From Salticus scenicus (Eukaryota; Arthropoda; Arachnida; Araneae; Salticidae): a DNA stretch of 64,000 bases. The notes below the pieces were generated by a model. It saw only the letters and a program-made list of their open reading frames with translations. It was not told where the DNA came from and did not search any database. Below, in pieces: positions 57,301 to 64,000 of the stretch (the first letter of the stretch is position 1; the number at the start of each line of letters is the position of its first letter). A program made the translations under genes and the position numbers. The DNA lies in assembly GCA_963930645.1 (NCBI GenBank), contig OZ005653.1:213486684-213550683 (forward strand). Reading direction: 5' to 3'.

Positions 57301-59136
57301 TGCGACATTACGCACCCTTTGTGAAGGAATTTTAATTTCCCCAAATGTAATTGAATCAATAACCACAGCCCTTAATTTAATTTTCTTATTAGTTTCTCTT
57401 ACATTATGTAATACTATTTCTACAATATCATAAGTTTTCCTTTCAGTATTCTCATTTCCAAAAGTATAAATTAAAAGGGTTTCCTTCCCGATTGGTTTTA
57501 ATCCCAATAAATTGCACATTTCGCGCAATACAAATGTCCTAGAACTTCCATTGTCAATAAGACACCTCAATAAATGGCATTTGGCCCGAATATTAAATAC
57601 ACTTGCCGTTACAGTCTGCAACAACACCGAATCACTCGGCGTGTCCTCAAGCTCATTATTCTTATTACAAACCAAATTTAAAGAACTTTCTGACTGTATT
57701 TGTTTTTTATCCTCAACTGAGCGGGATTCATTTCTTTCTGTATTACATATTAATGAGTTATGCCAGGGAGACGCGCAATACTTGCACTTATGATCTTTAC
57801 GAGAACAAAATTTACTCAAATGGTTTGAAAAACATATGAAACATAATCCCTTGGCCATTAGAGCCTTTTTCTTATCATAAACATTTAAAGAACAATCATG
57901 ATTCATATGTGCCGAGGAACAAAACAAACAGCCCTGAACTCCTGTATTTTGAGAAAATGAACTCGTATTTCTTTTGTTATTAAATTTAGGCCTGTTATTA
58001 TCATAAGAATACCTATTATGATAACCAGATAAATTTATTTCCGCCTGAGTCGCTAAAACGGAAGCTGATGATTTAGGGGGATGATATTCGCTCCTTTTAG
58101 AATTTAAGTAAGGTTTATTGTGGCCTGTCATTTTGTTCCGAAAATTATTTTCATTTGCGCTATTATTTCTGGGATTCGCTAAAATTATCGATGCTTCTCG
58201 TATTTCTAGTTCTTTACGTATAAAATCAACTAATTTAGAAATATCAAACAATTCATCTGAATTACGCTGTCTATTATAACTTAAATTTAATTCTTCCGGT
58301 AGTTTTTGTAATATTACAGGGCATAACAGATTACTGTAAGTGCCTGTTGCTACATTTAATGATTGTAACGAACGAATTTGTACCTCAATCGCGTCGTATA
58401 TTCTCCTTAATTCAGTAACATTCGCGCATGATTTCACCGGCTCTATTAATAGTAACTTATGCATGTGGGACGATATAATTACGTCACTTCGTCCAAAACG
58501 TTCCTTAAGTAATTGTATTGATGCATCGTAATTCGATTCTGTCAATGAAAACCCAGATACAGCGCTCAAGGCGATACCTCCTAAGAAAGATTTCAAATAC
58601 GTAAATTTTTCAATTTTGCTTAAAGAATTATTATTATGTATCGCTACCTCGTAAGAGTTCCAAAAGTCCAACCATGAACTACAGTCACCAAGAAAATGTA
58701 CAACTTGTAATTTCGGAAGTTTAACTGTACTTCTGGTTTCAGTTCTAACTGTTAGGTTCTCTGAACCAATCCCTGTTTGATCACTTGATCTAACGATCTG
58801 AATAACACCAGGCAACGGCCTGTCATTTAAATTATCCACTAGCCTTTCTAATTTTGTTTTTACATCGATCCCTTTTTCCCTGTATTCCTCACAGCCTGCC
58901 ACATCTTCAGCTTTATCCTTAACTTTAATTTTTGTTTGTATTTCATAATCGATGTTTACGAGTTCTGCTTGTTTGTCCAGGAGTTGAGCTTTTAATCTAA
59001 GAAGCTCCTCAATTTTCATTAATTTCGTGTACTCCTCCGTAATTTCGGAGTCCAGGATTGTTTCTATTTTCCCCAAATATTTCGTAAATGAGGTTCTTAA
59101 ACCTCTTCTTTTTTCCCTCAATCTTTCTAGATCCAT
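54400..59136 (-). CDS. BEL/Pao gag-pol polyprotein (gag, protease, RT, RNase H, integrase start)
   Basis: One frame of 1578 codons from the first ATG (MDLERLREKRRGLRTSF); the open frame extends 10 codons further upstream without an ATG. Positions below count from the start of the open frame. A coiled-coil-like N-terminus (10-100) is followed by a DUF1759 gag domain (about 145-325). Cys/His knuckles lie at 413-428, 442-454 and 461-474. Protease (DUF1758) has LIDNGSS at 536-542, with Asn where many proteases have Thr. The RT spans about 810-1000, with VRIVFDGS, the FCADIQRAF Asp, and YVDD at 961-964. A Peptidase_A17/RNase H region (about 1060-1270) includes VHIFSDA and YWTDSQICLHW. The integrase zinc domain has H1452, H1456, C1487 and C1490, and the core has D1522 (GIDFAGP) and D1581 (VNSDN). 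The third acidic residue lies past the frame break. No retroviral envelope follows. Confidence 0.95.
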   Translation of the reverse strand: MDLERLREKRRGLRTSFTKYLGKIETILDSEITEEYTKLMKIEELLRLKAQLLDKQAELVNIDYEIQTKIKVKDKAEDVAGCEEYREKGIDVKTKLERLVDNLNDRPLPGVIQIVRSSDQTGIGSENLTVRTETRSTVKLPKLQVVHFLGDCSSWLDFWNSYEVAIHNNNSLSKIEKFTYLKSFLGGIALSAVSGFSLTESNYDASIQLLKERFGRSDVIISSHMHKLLLIEPVKSCANVTELRRIYDAIEVQIRSLQSLNVATGTYSNLLCPVILQKLPEELNLSYNRQRNSDELFDISKLVDFIRKELEIREASIILANPRNNSANENNFRNKMTGHNKPYLNSKRSEYHPPKSSASVLATQAEINLSGYHNRYSYDNNRPKFNNKRNTSSFSQNTGVQGCLFCSSAHMNHDCSLNVYDKKKALMAKGLCFICFSNHLSKFCSRKDHKCKYCASPWHNSLICNTERNESRSVEDKKQIQSESSLNLVCNKNNELEDTPSDSVLLQTVTASVFNIRAKCHLLRCLIDNGSSRTFVLREMCNLLGLKPIGKETLLIYTFGNENTERKTYDIVEIVLHNVRETNKKIKLRAVVIDSITFGEIKIPSQRVRNVALEKGIELADKGNLSKIHVIIGSDYIGEILGERNVRISKRLMATDTLFGFVIQGKERDPKALKNCQKVRVNHLHVVKEELDHQRVKNLWELEAIGINPDKEHSKSDDEILELFRQTTTYRNKIYETRLLWKNNAKKLDSNYEIARRRLSHLNTVFGRNPDLYFKYKEIIEEHLKEGIIEEVASDLNDNTGTGYYMPHHAVVREQKKSSKVRIVFDGSCKGRDELSLNDCLESGPNLNPDLLRIILRFRLHPVAFCADIQRAFLEVGIADEDRNFLKFLWNDGEGPDLHSDAAKRIRPLQFCRVPFGVKCSPFLLSATIRLHLKKFENDYPEATEMLRSLYVDDLISGTDDVNKALQLSKEMMYILGEASINLRAWISNSSKLNQLWKIDNFECREDPEESNVELKILGIIWDNMNDELRIDTSQFNKLPEDRFITKRYILAVCGMLFDPLGIMNPFLIRIKIILQSVWENGKQWDEPVPHEIEMLFLEWLNETKNLKFTGIPRLYFNELCWNSVEVHIFSDARTKCYGSVAYFRFTNSEGCKTSFIISKSRLAPLKKITLPRLELLGTLVSARLVSYLKSVFTMLDPRNIFYWTDSQICLHWIKGSVNDYKQFVKNRVIEIREKTDPEKWHFCKGKVNPADKLTRGVKANSLMSDKVWSQGPVWLSELSIPHDSLMEFSCDMDSVVEERHGVTTLQVNVEVPMPLLNLENYSSLNRVLRTTAYVFRFLNNIKSRSEKRSGALTANAISAAENYWLLFVQQSEFNKEYTTLKAKNSVSPDSKLYNLNPILTTEGLIVLKGRIQGSNFSDESKHPIILPNKARFTNLLIIKEHENLGHSGISDTLTQIRERFWIIKGRQAVKSCLNKCFLCRRFKAKQGQQVTAPLPISRTSEAQPFEVVGIDFAGPLFTRDNNKSYIALFTCAVTRAVHLEIVSSLSSEHFLLAFRRFISRRGVCKVVNSDNALTFKK

Positions 59137-59855
59137 TTTAAACCCAATATCATAACAAGAGAACAAAAATAAAAAATTATGAAACCTTCTAATTGCTTAA
59201 TAATAACCCCTATCCATTAATTTATTAAATAAAAATAAACATGTATTATCTATATATCAAAAAATGTAAACATCATCTTTAAATATCATTTAAGAACAAA
59301 AAAATAAATATCGTTAAAACAGAAGTAAATCAATTTAAAATGGCGTTTAATGAAACAAAAGCTAAATAAATAATTTTGTATTAAACCAGAAGTAACTCAA
59401 TTTTAATAGCATTGCAAGAAACAAAAATAATTAAATAATATTCCATTAAAAAAAAAACAATTTCGTTTTCAAAGAAACAAAAAGAAACACCATTTAAACA
59501 ACATTTTATGAAACGAAACTAATTTTTTAATTATTTAAATGTTGAATGAAACCATTTATATTTAAAACCCAAACTATTTTTTAATTATTCAAATTTTTAA
59601 ACCATTTATTTCATATATCAGCAAAATTTATAAATTATAAATAATATCAAATATAAACCAAATGAATTCGATGTCCTCACAGACTGCAACCATTTCATAA
59701 CAAAACTACGCTTTTCTTTTAAAACCGAAACCATAACTTTTAACCCCCAAATTCAAACCAAAATAATGAAATAATAAGGGAAAAAGCCTACCTCCCATAT
59801 CCGATGCATGCTTAGATGATTTTTTACATCATTAATCCAAAAAATGCAGTTCATC
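59137..59855 (-). other. BEL/Pao 5' untranslated leader
   Basis: AT-rich, non-coding leader between the 5' LTR and the gag start. It contains recurrent 'aaacaaaa-taa' motifs at roughly 60-100 bp intervals ('gaacaaaaaa', 'gaaacaaaag', 'gaaacaaaaat', 'gaaacaaaaag'). No ORF. Confidence 0.6.
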
Positions 59856-59873
59856 ACGATCTTGGGTCACCAG
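59856..59873 (-). other. Candidate primer binding site
   Basis: On the minus strand TGGTGACCCAAGATCGTG starts two bases after the 5' LTR, the usual place for a tRNA primer site. I did not match it to a particular tRNA. Confidence 0.5.
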
Positions 59874-59875
59874 AA

Positions 59876-60163
59876 TGTTCATTAATCTTTCAATGTTCCG
59901 TAATAATCCATTTCCATAAATGATGAAAGTAATTGTTCTTTTGCATTTTGTTTATTCACTTCACAAAAAACATATAACATAACACGGATTCACAATAAAA
60001 ACATAAATAAACATTTAATCAACGCTATATTTTTAAACGGTCAAGCATGACCGAATCCTTTCAGATCACATTCTTAACTAGTCAGTAATATACATCGGCG
60101 CGTCGAAAAAAAACGACTAGTAGCGCCGCCTGAGAGGATGCAAAGACAATTCAATTTGCAACA
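59876..60163 (-). repeat. BEL/Pao 5' LTR
   Basis: 288 bp, the partner of 53172-53460, ending directly at the ACCTG duplication (60164-60168). Confidence 0.95.
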
Positions 60164-60168
60164 ACCTG

Positions 60169-60479
60169 CACACAAAGCTAAACGCACTCAAGATTGGTGC
60201 AAGACAAATTTTACTGACTTCATTGGAGCTCAAGAATGGCCACCGTATTCCCCAGATTTGAACCCAATGGATTATTCTGTTTGTCCATCTTGAAGACAAG
60301 GGTGTGTGCTAAACCTCATAAAACTTTGGCATCCCTAAAGAAATCCTTATGCAAGTAATGGGATAAAATATCAGTAAGTGAGTTGCGGCCCATAGCCGAA
60401 AATTTTGTGACGCGTTTAAAGCTCTGTAATAAGTCTAAAGGTATAGACACTTTGAAAATTTGTAAATATATTAGATAAA
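60169..60479 (+). pseudogene. maT-type transposase, C-terminal part
   Basis: Resumes the transposase after the BEL/Pao element: HKAKRTQDWCKTNFTDFIGA, then WPPYSPDLNPMDYSV carrying the third catalytic Asp. Counting across the insertion (one copy of the duplication removed), 37 residues separate the second and third Asp, the maT signature. Beyond a stop, frames read KPHKTLASLKKSLC, then SVSELRPIAENFVTRLKLCN, a normal C-terminus. Inactive. Confidence 0.85.
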
Positions 60480-60581
60480 ATAATGTATTCATATTTATTT
60501 TGAAGTTTGGTCGTAATATTTTCATTAGCATTAAAGTTATAATGTATCATGTGAGTCCAAGTTATTTCTTGTCACCCTGTA

Positions 60582-60822
60582 TATTCAGGTTCTCGACTAA
60601 CCTGCTTGTAGCCCGGACCTCAACCCGATGGAAAACGCATGGAGTAAACTCGTTGAAGAAGTTTATGTAGGTGGAAGAATTTATAATTCTCTGATAGACT
60701 TAAAAACAGCTATTTCGTCCAAATAGGACGAAATAAGCACAAATTATATGCGAAAACTTACAAGAAGCATGCCGAAGAGAATTTATGAACTTTTTCTGCA
60801 TAAAGGTGGAAGCATTTCTTAG
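60582..60822 (+). pseudogene. Tc3-like transposase relic, right part
   Basis: Directly after the TA at 60580-60581 the sequence continues the relic at 52055-52310: IQVLD, a stop where Trp is usual, PACSPDLNPMENAWSKLVEE (catalytic Glu in NPMEN), VYVGGRIYNSLIDLKTAISS, stop, and YMRKLTRSMPKRIYELFLH ending in a stop. The join is exactly in frame if the maT element and one TA are removed. Two in-frame stops show that it was already decayed. Confidence 0.82.
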
Positions 60823-61388
60823 TAAAAAATCTTATTATAATATTTTTAGTTCTGTGAACCTATCTTTTTGAAACGACAATTTCTGTAAATTTTAAGTTTT
60901 TATTGTAAAATTTAAGTTATTTTATATATTATAACAAAGTTTTATGTCATTTTTTCACTTTTTGTAAGTATGAGTTTATAAAAACAAAATTAATATTTTG
61001 TGCTTGTTATTTTTAGGTTTCACTATTTTATAAGGAAAATCTTTCATTTCCGAACGCATTGTAATTCAAACAATCGTGAGTTTAATTGTCTGAGAGAAGC
61101 GACACATTTCCTTTTAATGTTATTTTGATTATTTTACTTTAAAATAAAGTTAAAATTGTTTTTATAAATCTAGTAAAACTTTTCCCTTCAGTGTGCTGTT
61201 AATTTTATTAGATTAATATTTTATTTAGCATTTGCGTTATTTTCAGTGAAAATAATGATAAAAAAGTACCTAAAAATGTTATGTAAATAAGGTAAGTGCA
61301 TATTATATACTTACATATTATTAACTTTTAACAATGCATATCATGAGTTTTTTTTTTTTTTTTTTTTTAAATATAGTGTATATTTTTA
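60823..61388. other. AT-rich region, includes the unlocated end of the Tc3-like relic
   Basis: No gene. The right TIR of the Tc3-like element should lie within about 200 bp of 60822 but I could not identify it. T-run at 61350-61369. Confidence 0.45.
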
Positions 61389-62389
61389 CTTTCCGAACAC
61401 TATAGTGAGGAAAGTATTGTAATCATGTCAAAAATCCGAATTCGAGATTTTGATGTTTCTATACGTTTTGAGGTCCCCTGAGTCCGTTTTCACTATTTTT
61501 ACGATGATGTATGTATGTGTGTGTGTATGTGTGTATGTGTGTATGTGTGTATGTGTGTATGTTTGTGAACACGCTAGCGTCTAAAGGCTTTGTTCGATTA
61601 ACCTGAAAGTTGGTACGTATATTGTAAGTCACCATAGTACGAACCCTATAGATTTTGGTGAATCTAGCACTTATACTTTTTTTACAGGGACACAAAGAAA
61701 AATTCTTTATCATTATGGCCTATGGGACCAAAATCTTAAAAGTGCGATAGCATCTAAACGCCTTATTCAATTGAGCAAAAATTTTATACCCATATTATAG
61801 GTCACAGATACTCAATCTGTATAGATTTTGGAGAATCTAGCACTTATAGTTTTTTTACAGGGACACAAAGAAAAATTCTTTATCATTAAGGCCAATGGGG
61901 CCAAATTTTTAAAAGTGTGATAGCGTCTAAACGCCTTATTAATCTGAGCAAAAAAATTGTACACATGTTATAGGTCGCATTTGCACCAACTGTATAGATT
62001 TTGGTGAATCTAGCACTACAGTTTTTTTACAGGGACACAAAGAAAAATTCTTTATCATTATGGCCTATGAGACCAAATTTTTAAAAGTGCGATAGCATCT
62101 AAACGCCTTATTCAATTGAGCTGAAAATTTGTATGAATATTTTAAATCACTGTTGCACTAACTATAAGCATTTTGGTGAATCTAGCATCTATAGATTTTT
62201 ACAGGGACAAAACGAAAAATTCTTTATCTTTATGATCTAAGGGCTCAAAGTTCAGTAGCGTTAAATAAAACCTCGTGTGATATATGGAGAAAAAAACACT
62301 CTATTATGGTTTTCTCTCTTTTGTTTGTTTAGCAATTCCTCTTTCTTTATTTTATCTACAAAACTGTTAGTTACTCAATGTTCGGAAAG
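61389..62389. mobile_element. 1-kb element with inverted CTTTCCGAACA ends and internal tandem repeats
   Basis: CTTTCCGAACA (61389-61399) is mirrored by TGTTCGGAAAG (62379-62389). The left part carries 'ctatagtgaggaaagtattg' and 'gaattcgagattttgatgtt', then a GTGTATGT microsatellite (61508-61563) and four tandem 172-bp repeats. No transposase. The class is unknown; the inverted ends are short, so the boundaries are tentative. Confidence 0.5.
61570..62265 (+). repeat. Four tandem copies of a ~172-bp repeat
   Basis: 'acagggacacaaagaaaaat' starts at 61684, 61857, 62029 and (slightly altered) 62201, spacing 173, 172 and 172 bp. Each unit also has 'gatagc(a/g)tctaaacgcc', 'ttttgg(t/a)gaatctagca' and 'ttctttatcatta'. 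The first and last units are the most divergent. Confidence 0.9.
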
Positions 62390-62908
62390 TCGAGTGGAGT
62401 CACTCCAGATTTTTTAATATGCTGTTACTGCAAAAAATTCATTCACGAAATAAATTTTTAAATACAAAGAGATAGTTAATGTTTTCTGTTCTGTTCTTTA
62501 TATGAGCATTGTCAATTGCTAAGCATTAATCCATGCTTTATCTATTTTTTTTTTCTTCTATTATGGATAACAAAATATTTAATTTATTTAAATTATTATT
62601 AATTGTTTTGTTTTATATAGATGTCTAATATAATTATCCAGAAAGTAAATGCAGGTATACACTTTATTTCAGCTGTTAATAAATTTTAAGTTAAAGCACG
62701 TGGTAATAGATATTTTTCTTAGTATAATTCAGATTTAATATTATAAGTACTGATTCCTTTAATAAGATGTAGCTGTTTAGAAATGATACAAATATTTTAC
62801 TTTAATATGTATAATCCTCAGTATTACATGAATAAAAAGAAACTTTTAGAAAATATTATATAATATATTCAATGTTCTTAAAATTTACTACGACTTTAAG
62901 CAAGAATA
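62390..62908. other. AT-rich region without recognisable gene
   Basis: Begins with a short palindrome 'tggagtcactcca' (62394-62406). Nothing else recognised. Confidence 0.5.
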
Positions 62909-63295
62909 TTTCGCGTTCTATTGAAAATCATTTCTACGTCTTGTTATCATTTACTCACTGTTCATATGTCATTTATGAAATTCTTTTAAAGGCAACAGCA
63001 ATGTGTGATGCAAAGATACTGTCTCTTTTATTGTAACATTAAGGAGACAAAATTAAAGCGGACAGAGAAAGAGAACTCTTTTAATTAAAAGTTTGCCCTC
63101 TCGGGAAGTTATAAATGTAGATGTGATGAAGTGTGTGGTTTTGATTCAAATAAGGAAGTGATTTTTAAATACTGGGTAAACGGTAATATGTGTTTTGAAG
63201 ATATTTCCAACTTCGTATTTAACACCTGATAGTACAATATATTATTATTAAATAAAGTACACGTAGTACTGATTCTCGGTCCATAAATAATGCTT
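62909..63295 (+). repeat. Copy 2 of a dispersed ~400-bp non-coding repeat
   Basis: Ordered shared blocks with 39160-39580, same orientation (see that entry). Divergence is high, roughly a third of positions by eye, with small indels. Confidence 0.7.
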
Positions 63296-63699
63296 TTTTT
63301 TTTTTTTTTTTTTTTTTTGTTAATTTTACTGTACTTTTTAAGTGTATTTTTACAATTGCATTATCCGAAAATGTTCCTTAAATGTAGTTGTTTATTGTAT
63401 ATGCTACATATTACTAAAAATGCGTTATTAATATTTCAAAATATTAATTCTGAAATAGGGGGGAATAATATAAAAAGAATGTTAGAATAAAGTATTTTAA
63501 ATATTTAAAATGTTTTTTCTTCAGTTTATTATTATTATTACTATTATTTAGAAGATAATTGATATAGTTTTATTTGATTTCATTCGTATGAAAAATCATA
63601 ATAGTTAAGATGGTAATTTACAAAAAAGTATTTAAAAGGTCCACTGTCTCTTTAGTAATTATGAAAATATAAGTATATATTGAGATTTATTTTTTCCGA
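63296..63699. other. AT-rich region without recognisable gene
   Basis: T-run 63294-63318 and a (TTA)n stretch at 63527-63545. No gene. Confidence 0.5.
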
Positions 63700-63809
63700 C
63701 TGAGTGAAAATAATGCCTGGACCGGGAGTCGAACCTCGGATCTTTGACTCTCAAGGCTCTACCAATTGAGCTATCCAGGCCGACATCCCGGTCAGCATTA
63801 CTCACTCAG
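63700..63809 (-). mobile_element. tRNA-like repeat bounded by inverted CTGAGTGA...TAATGC ends
   Basis: CTGAGTGAAAATAATGC (63700-63716) is complementary to GCATTACTCACTCAG (63795-63809), so the tRNA-like core lies inside a longer stem. A second copy in the opposite orientation begins near 63965 and runs off the window. Confidence 0.65.
63715..63780 (-). tRNA. tRNA-like sequence, shortened anticodon region (probable SINE head)
   Basis: The minus strand starts GCCTGGATAGCTCAATTGGT and ends GGTTCGACTCCCGGTCCAGGC-like. The 7-bp acceptor stem is perfect. The A box (TAGCTCAATTGG) and B box (GGTTCGACTCC) are excellent, and the D stem GCTC/GAGC pairs. Total length is 66 nt, about six short, with the loss in the anticodon arm. 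Two T-stem pairs are mismatched. It is therefore unlikely to be a functional tRNA and more likely a pol III-transcribed repeat. Confidence 0.7.
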
Positions 63810-63964
63810 ACAACCTTAAGACAGAAACATCTCTGGTCTATCATGTAGATAACTCGACAGAAATAAGCCGCAGGAAATGGAAAACACCATTAGATAATGG
63901 GAGAAAGAAATACAATTTTTATTAAAATCATACAATCAACTGTGGAAGAAAATCATACTAATGT

Positions 63965-64000
63965 GAGTAATGCTGACCGTGGTGTCGGCCTGGATAGCTC
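63965..64000 (+). mobile_element. Second tRNA-like repeat copy, cut by the window edge
   Basis: 'gagtaatgctgaccgtggtg' followed by 'tcggcctggatagctc' matches the 5' part of the minus-strand copy at 63700-63809, with two differences in 'accg(t/g)g(g/a)tgtc'. The tRNA-like start is at 63988. The remainder is outside the window. Confidence 0.75.

Larger units (their letters stand above)
53172..60163 (-). mobile_element. BEL/Pao LTR retrotransposon, nearly complete and young
   Basis: Two LTRs (53172-53460 and 59876-60163) with TG...CA ends, read TGTT...AACA on either strand, a 5-bp target duplication, a polypurine tract, a candidate primer binding site and a long gag-pol frame. Order on the minus strand: gag-like domain, zinc knuckles, protease, RT, RNase H, integrase. 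No env-like ORF. The LTRs differ by three substitutions and one A-run length, so the copy is recent. The only coding breaks seen are in two homopolymer runs within the integrase. Confidence 0.95.
52313..60579 (+). mobile_element. maT-type (DD37D) mariner, split by a BEL/Pao element
   Basis: Ends CAGGGTGACAAGAAATAACT (52313) and its reverse complement (to 60579) are identical over 25 bp, flanked by TA on both sides. The transposase (52452-53171 and 60169-60479) is interrupted by the BEL/Pao element, which duplicated ACCTG. Without the BEL/Pao the element is about 1.27 kb, the standard maT size. Inserted into the Tc3-like relic. Confidence 0.88.

Noticed and set aside
55751..58531. Plus-strand ORFs opposite the BEL/Pao polyprotein
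   Set aside because: Shadow frames of the minus-strand gag-pol gene.
61459..61713. Minus-strand frame with THTHIHTYTH repeats
   Set aside because: Produced by the GTGTATGT microsatellite and the adjoining repeat.
1..64000. CRISPR arrays, rRNA genes, operons or ribosome-binding sites
   Set aside because: No regularly spaced short repeats with unique spacers, no rRNA signature and no prokaryotic gene organisation; the window is eukaryotic.

Overview
This is an AT-rich animal genomic window, most likely from an arthropod and plausibly a chelicerate such as a spider. The basis is the repeat content: tRNA-headed SINEs, Tc1/maT/pogo relics, BEL/Pao, a Penelope-like element, and an EN-RT-RNase H LINE. 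I could not confirm any complete host gene. Two short segments (minus strand near 24.9-25.1 kb, plus strand near 31.6-31.8 kb) read like exon fragments but were not identified. Nothing bacterial or viral-genome-like is present. No reading frame has prokaryotic gene structure.

Layout. 0-14 kb is mostly AT desert with a divergent LTR-like fragment, a Tc1/mariner-superfamily relic with terminal inverted repeats (1.93-3.23 kb), small fold-back elements and a striking palindrome built from four copies of one unit (12.80-13.36 kb). 14.3-16.2 kb holds a 5'-truncated Penelope-like retroelement, flanked by a 13-bp target duplication. It is bounded by inverted terminal copies, each of which contains a hammerhead-ribozyme-like core. 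17.6-19.0 kb is a 1.3-kb non-autonomous DNA transposon. 19.6-23.6 kb is a decayed Ty3/gypsy-type element (LTR, gag-protease, LTR), whose second LTR is split by a Helitron. The first LTR preserves the uninterrupted site. 23.6-31 kb contains a short inverted-repeat element with an ORF, a 630-bp fold-back, a tandem duplication split by a MITE, and two hAT-type non-autonomous elements, one carrying a SINE.

32.3-35.9 kb is a decayed LINE on the minus strand, followed by a broken pogo-like transposase ending in a PHD-like zinc motif (36.3-38.0 kb). 42.7-43.4 kb has a tRNA-derived SINE and a TTAA-flanked MITE. Two copies of one fold-back MITE lie at 44.4 and 51.8 kb. A broken Tc1 transposase interrupted by a 318-bp insertion lies at 47.3-48.8 kb.

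52.0-60.8 kb is a three-layer nest. A young BEL/Pao retrotransposon (LTRs about 99% identical) sits inside a maT-type (DD37D) mariner, which itself sits inside an older Tc3-like transposase. 61.4-62.4 kb is an element with four 172-bp tandem repeats. The window ends in a tRNA-like repeat and the start of a second, divergently oriented copy.

The protein-coding parts are therefore the machinery of mobile elements rather than a cooperating host pathway. The nesting order, target duplications and internal empty sites allow relative dating of several insertions.
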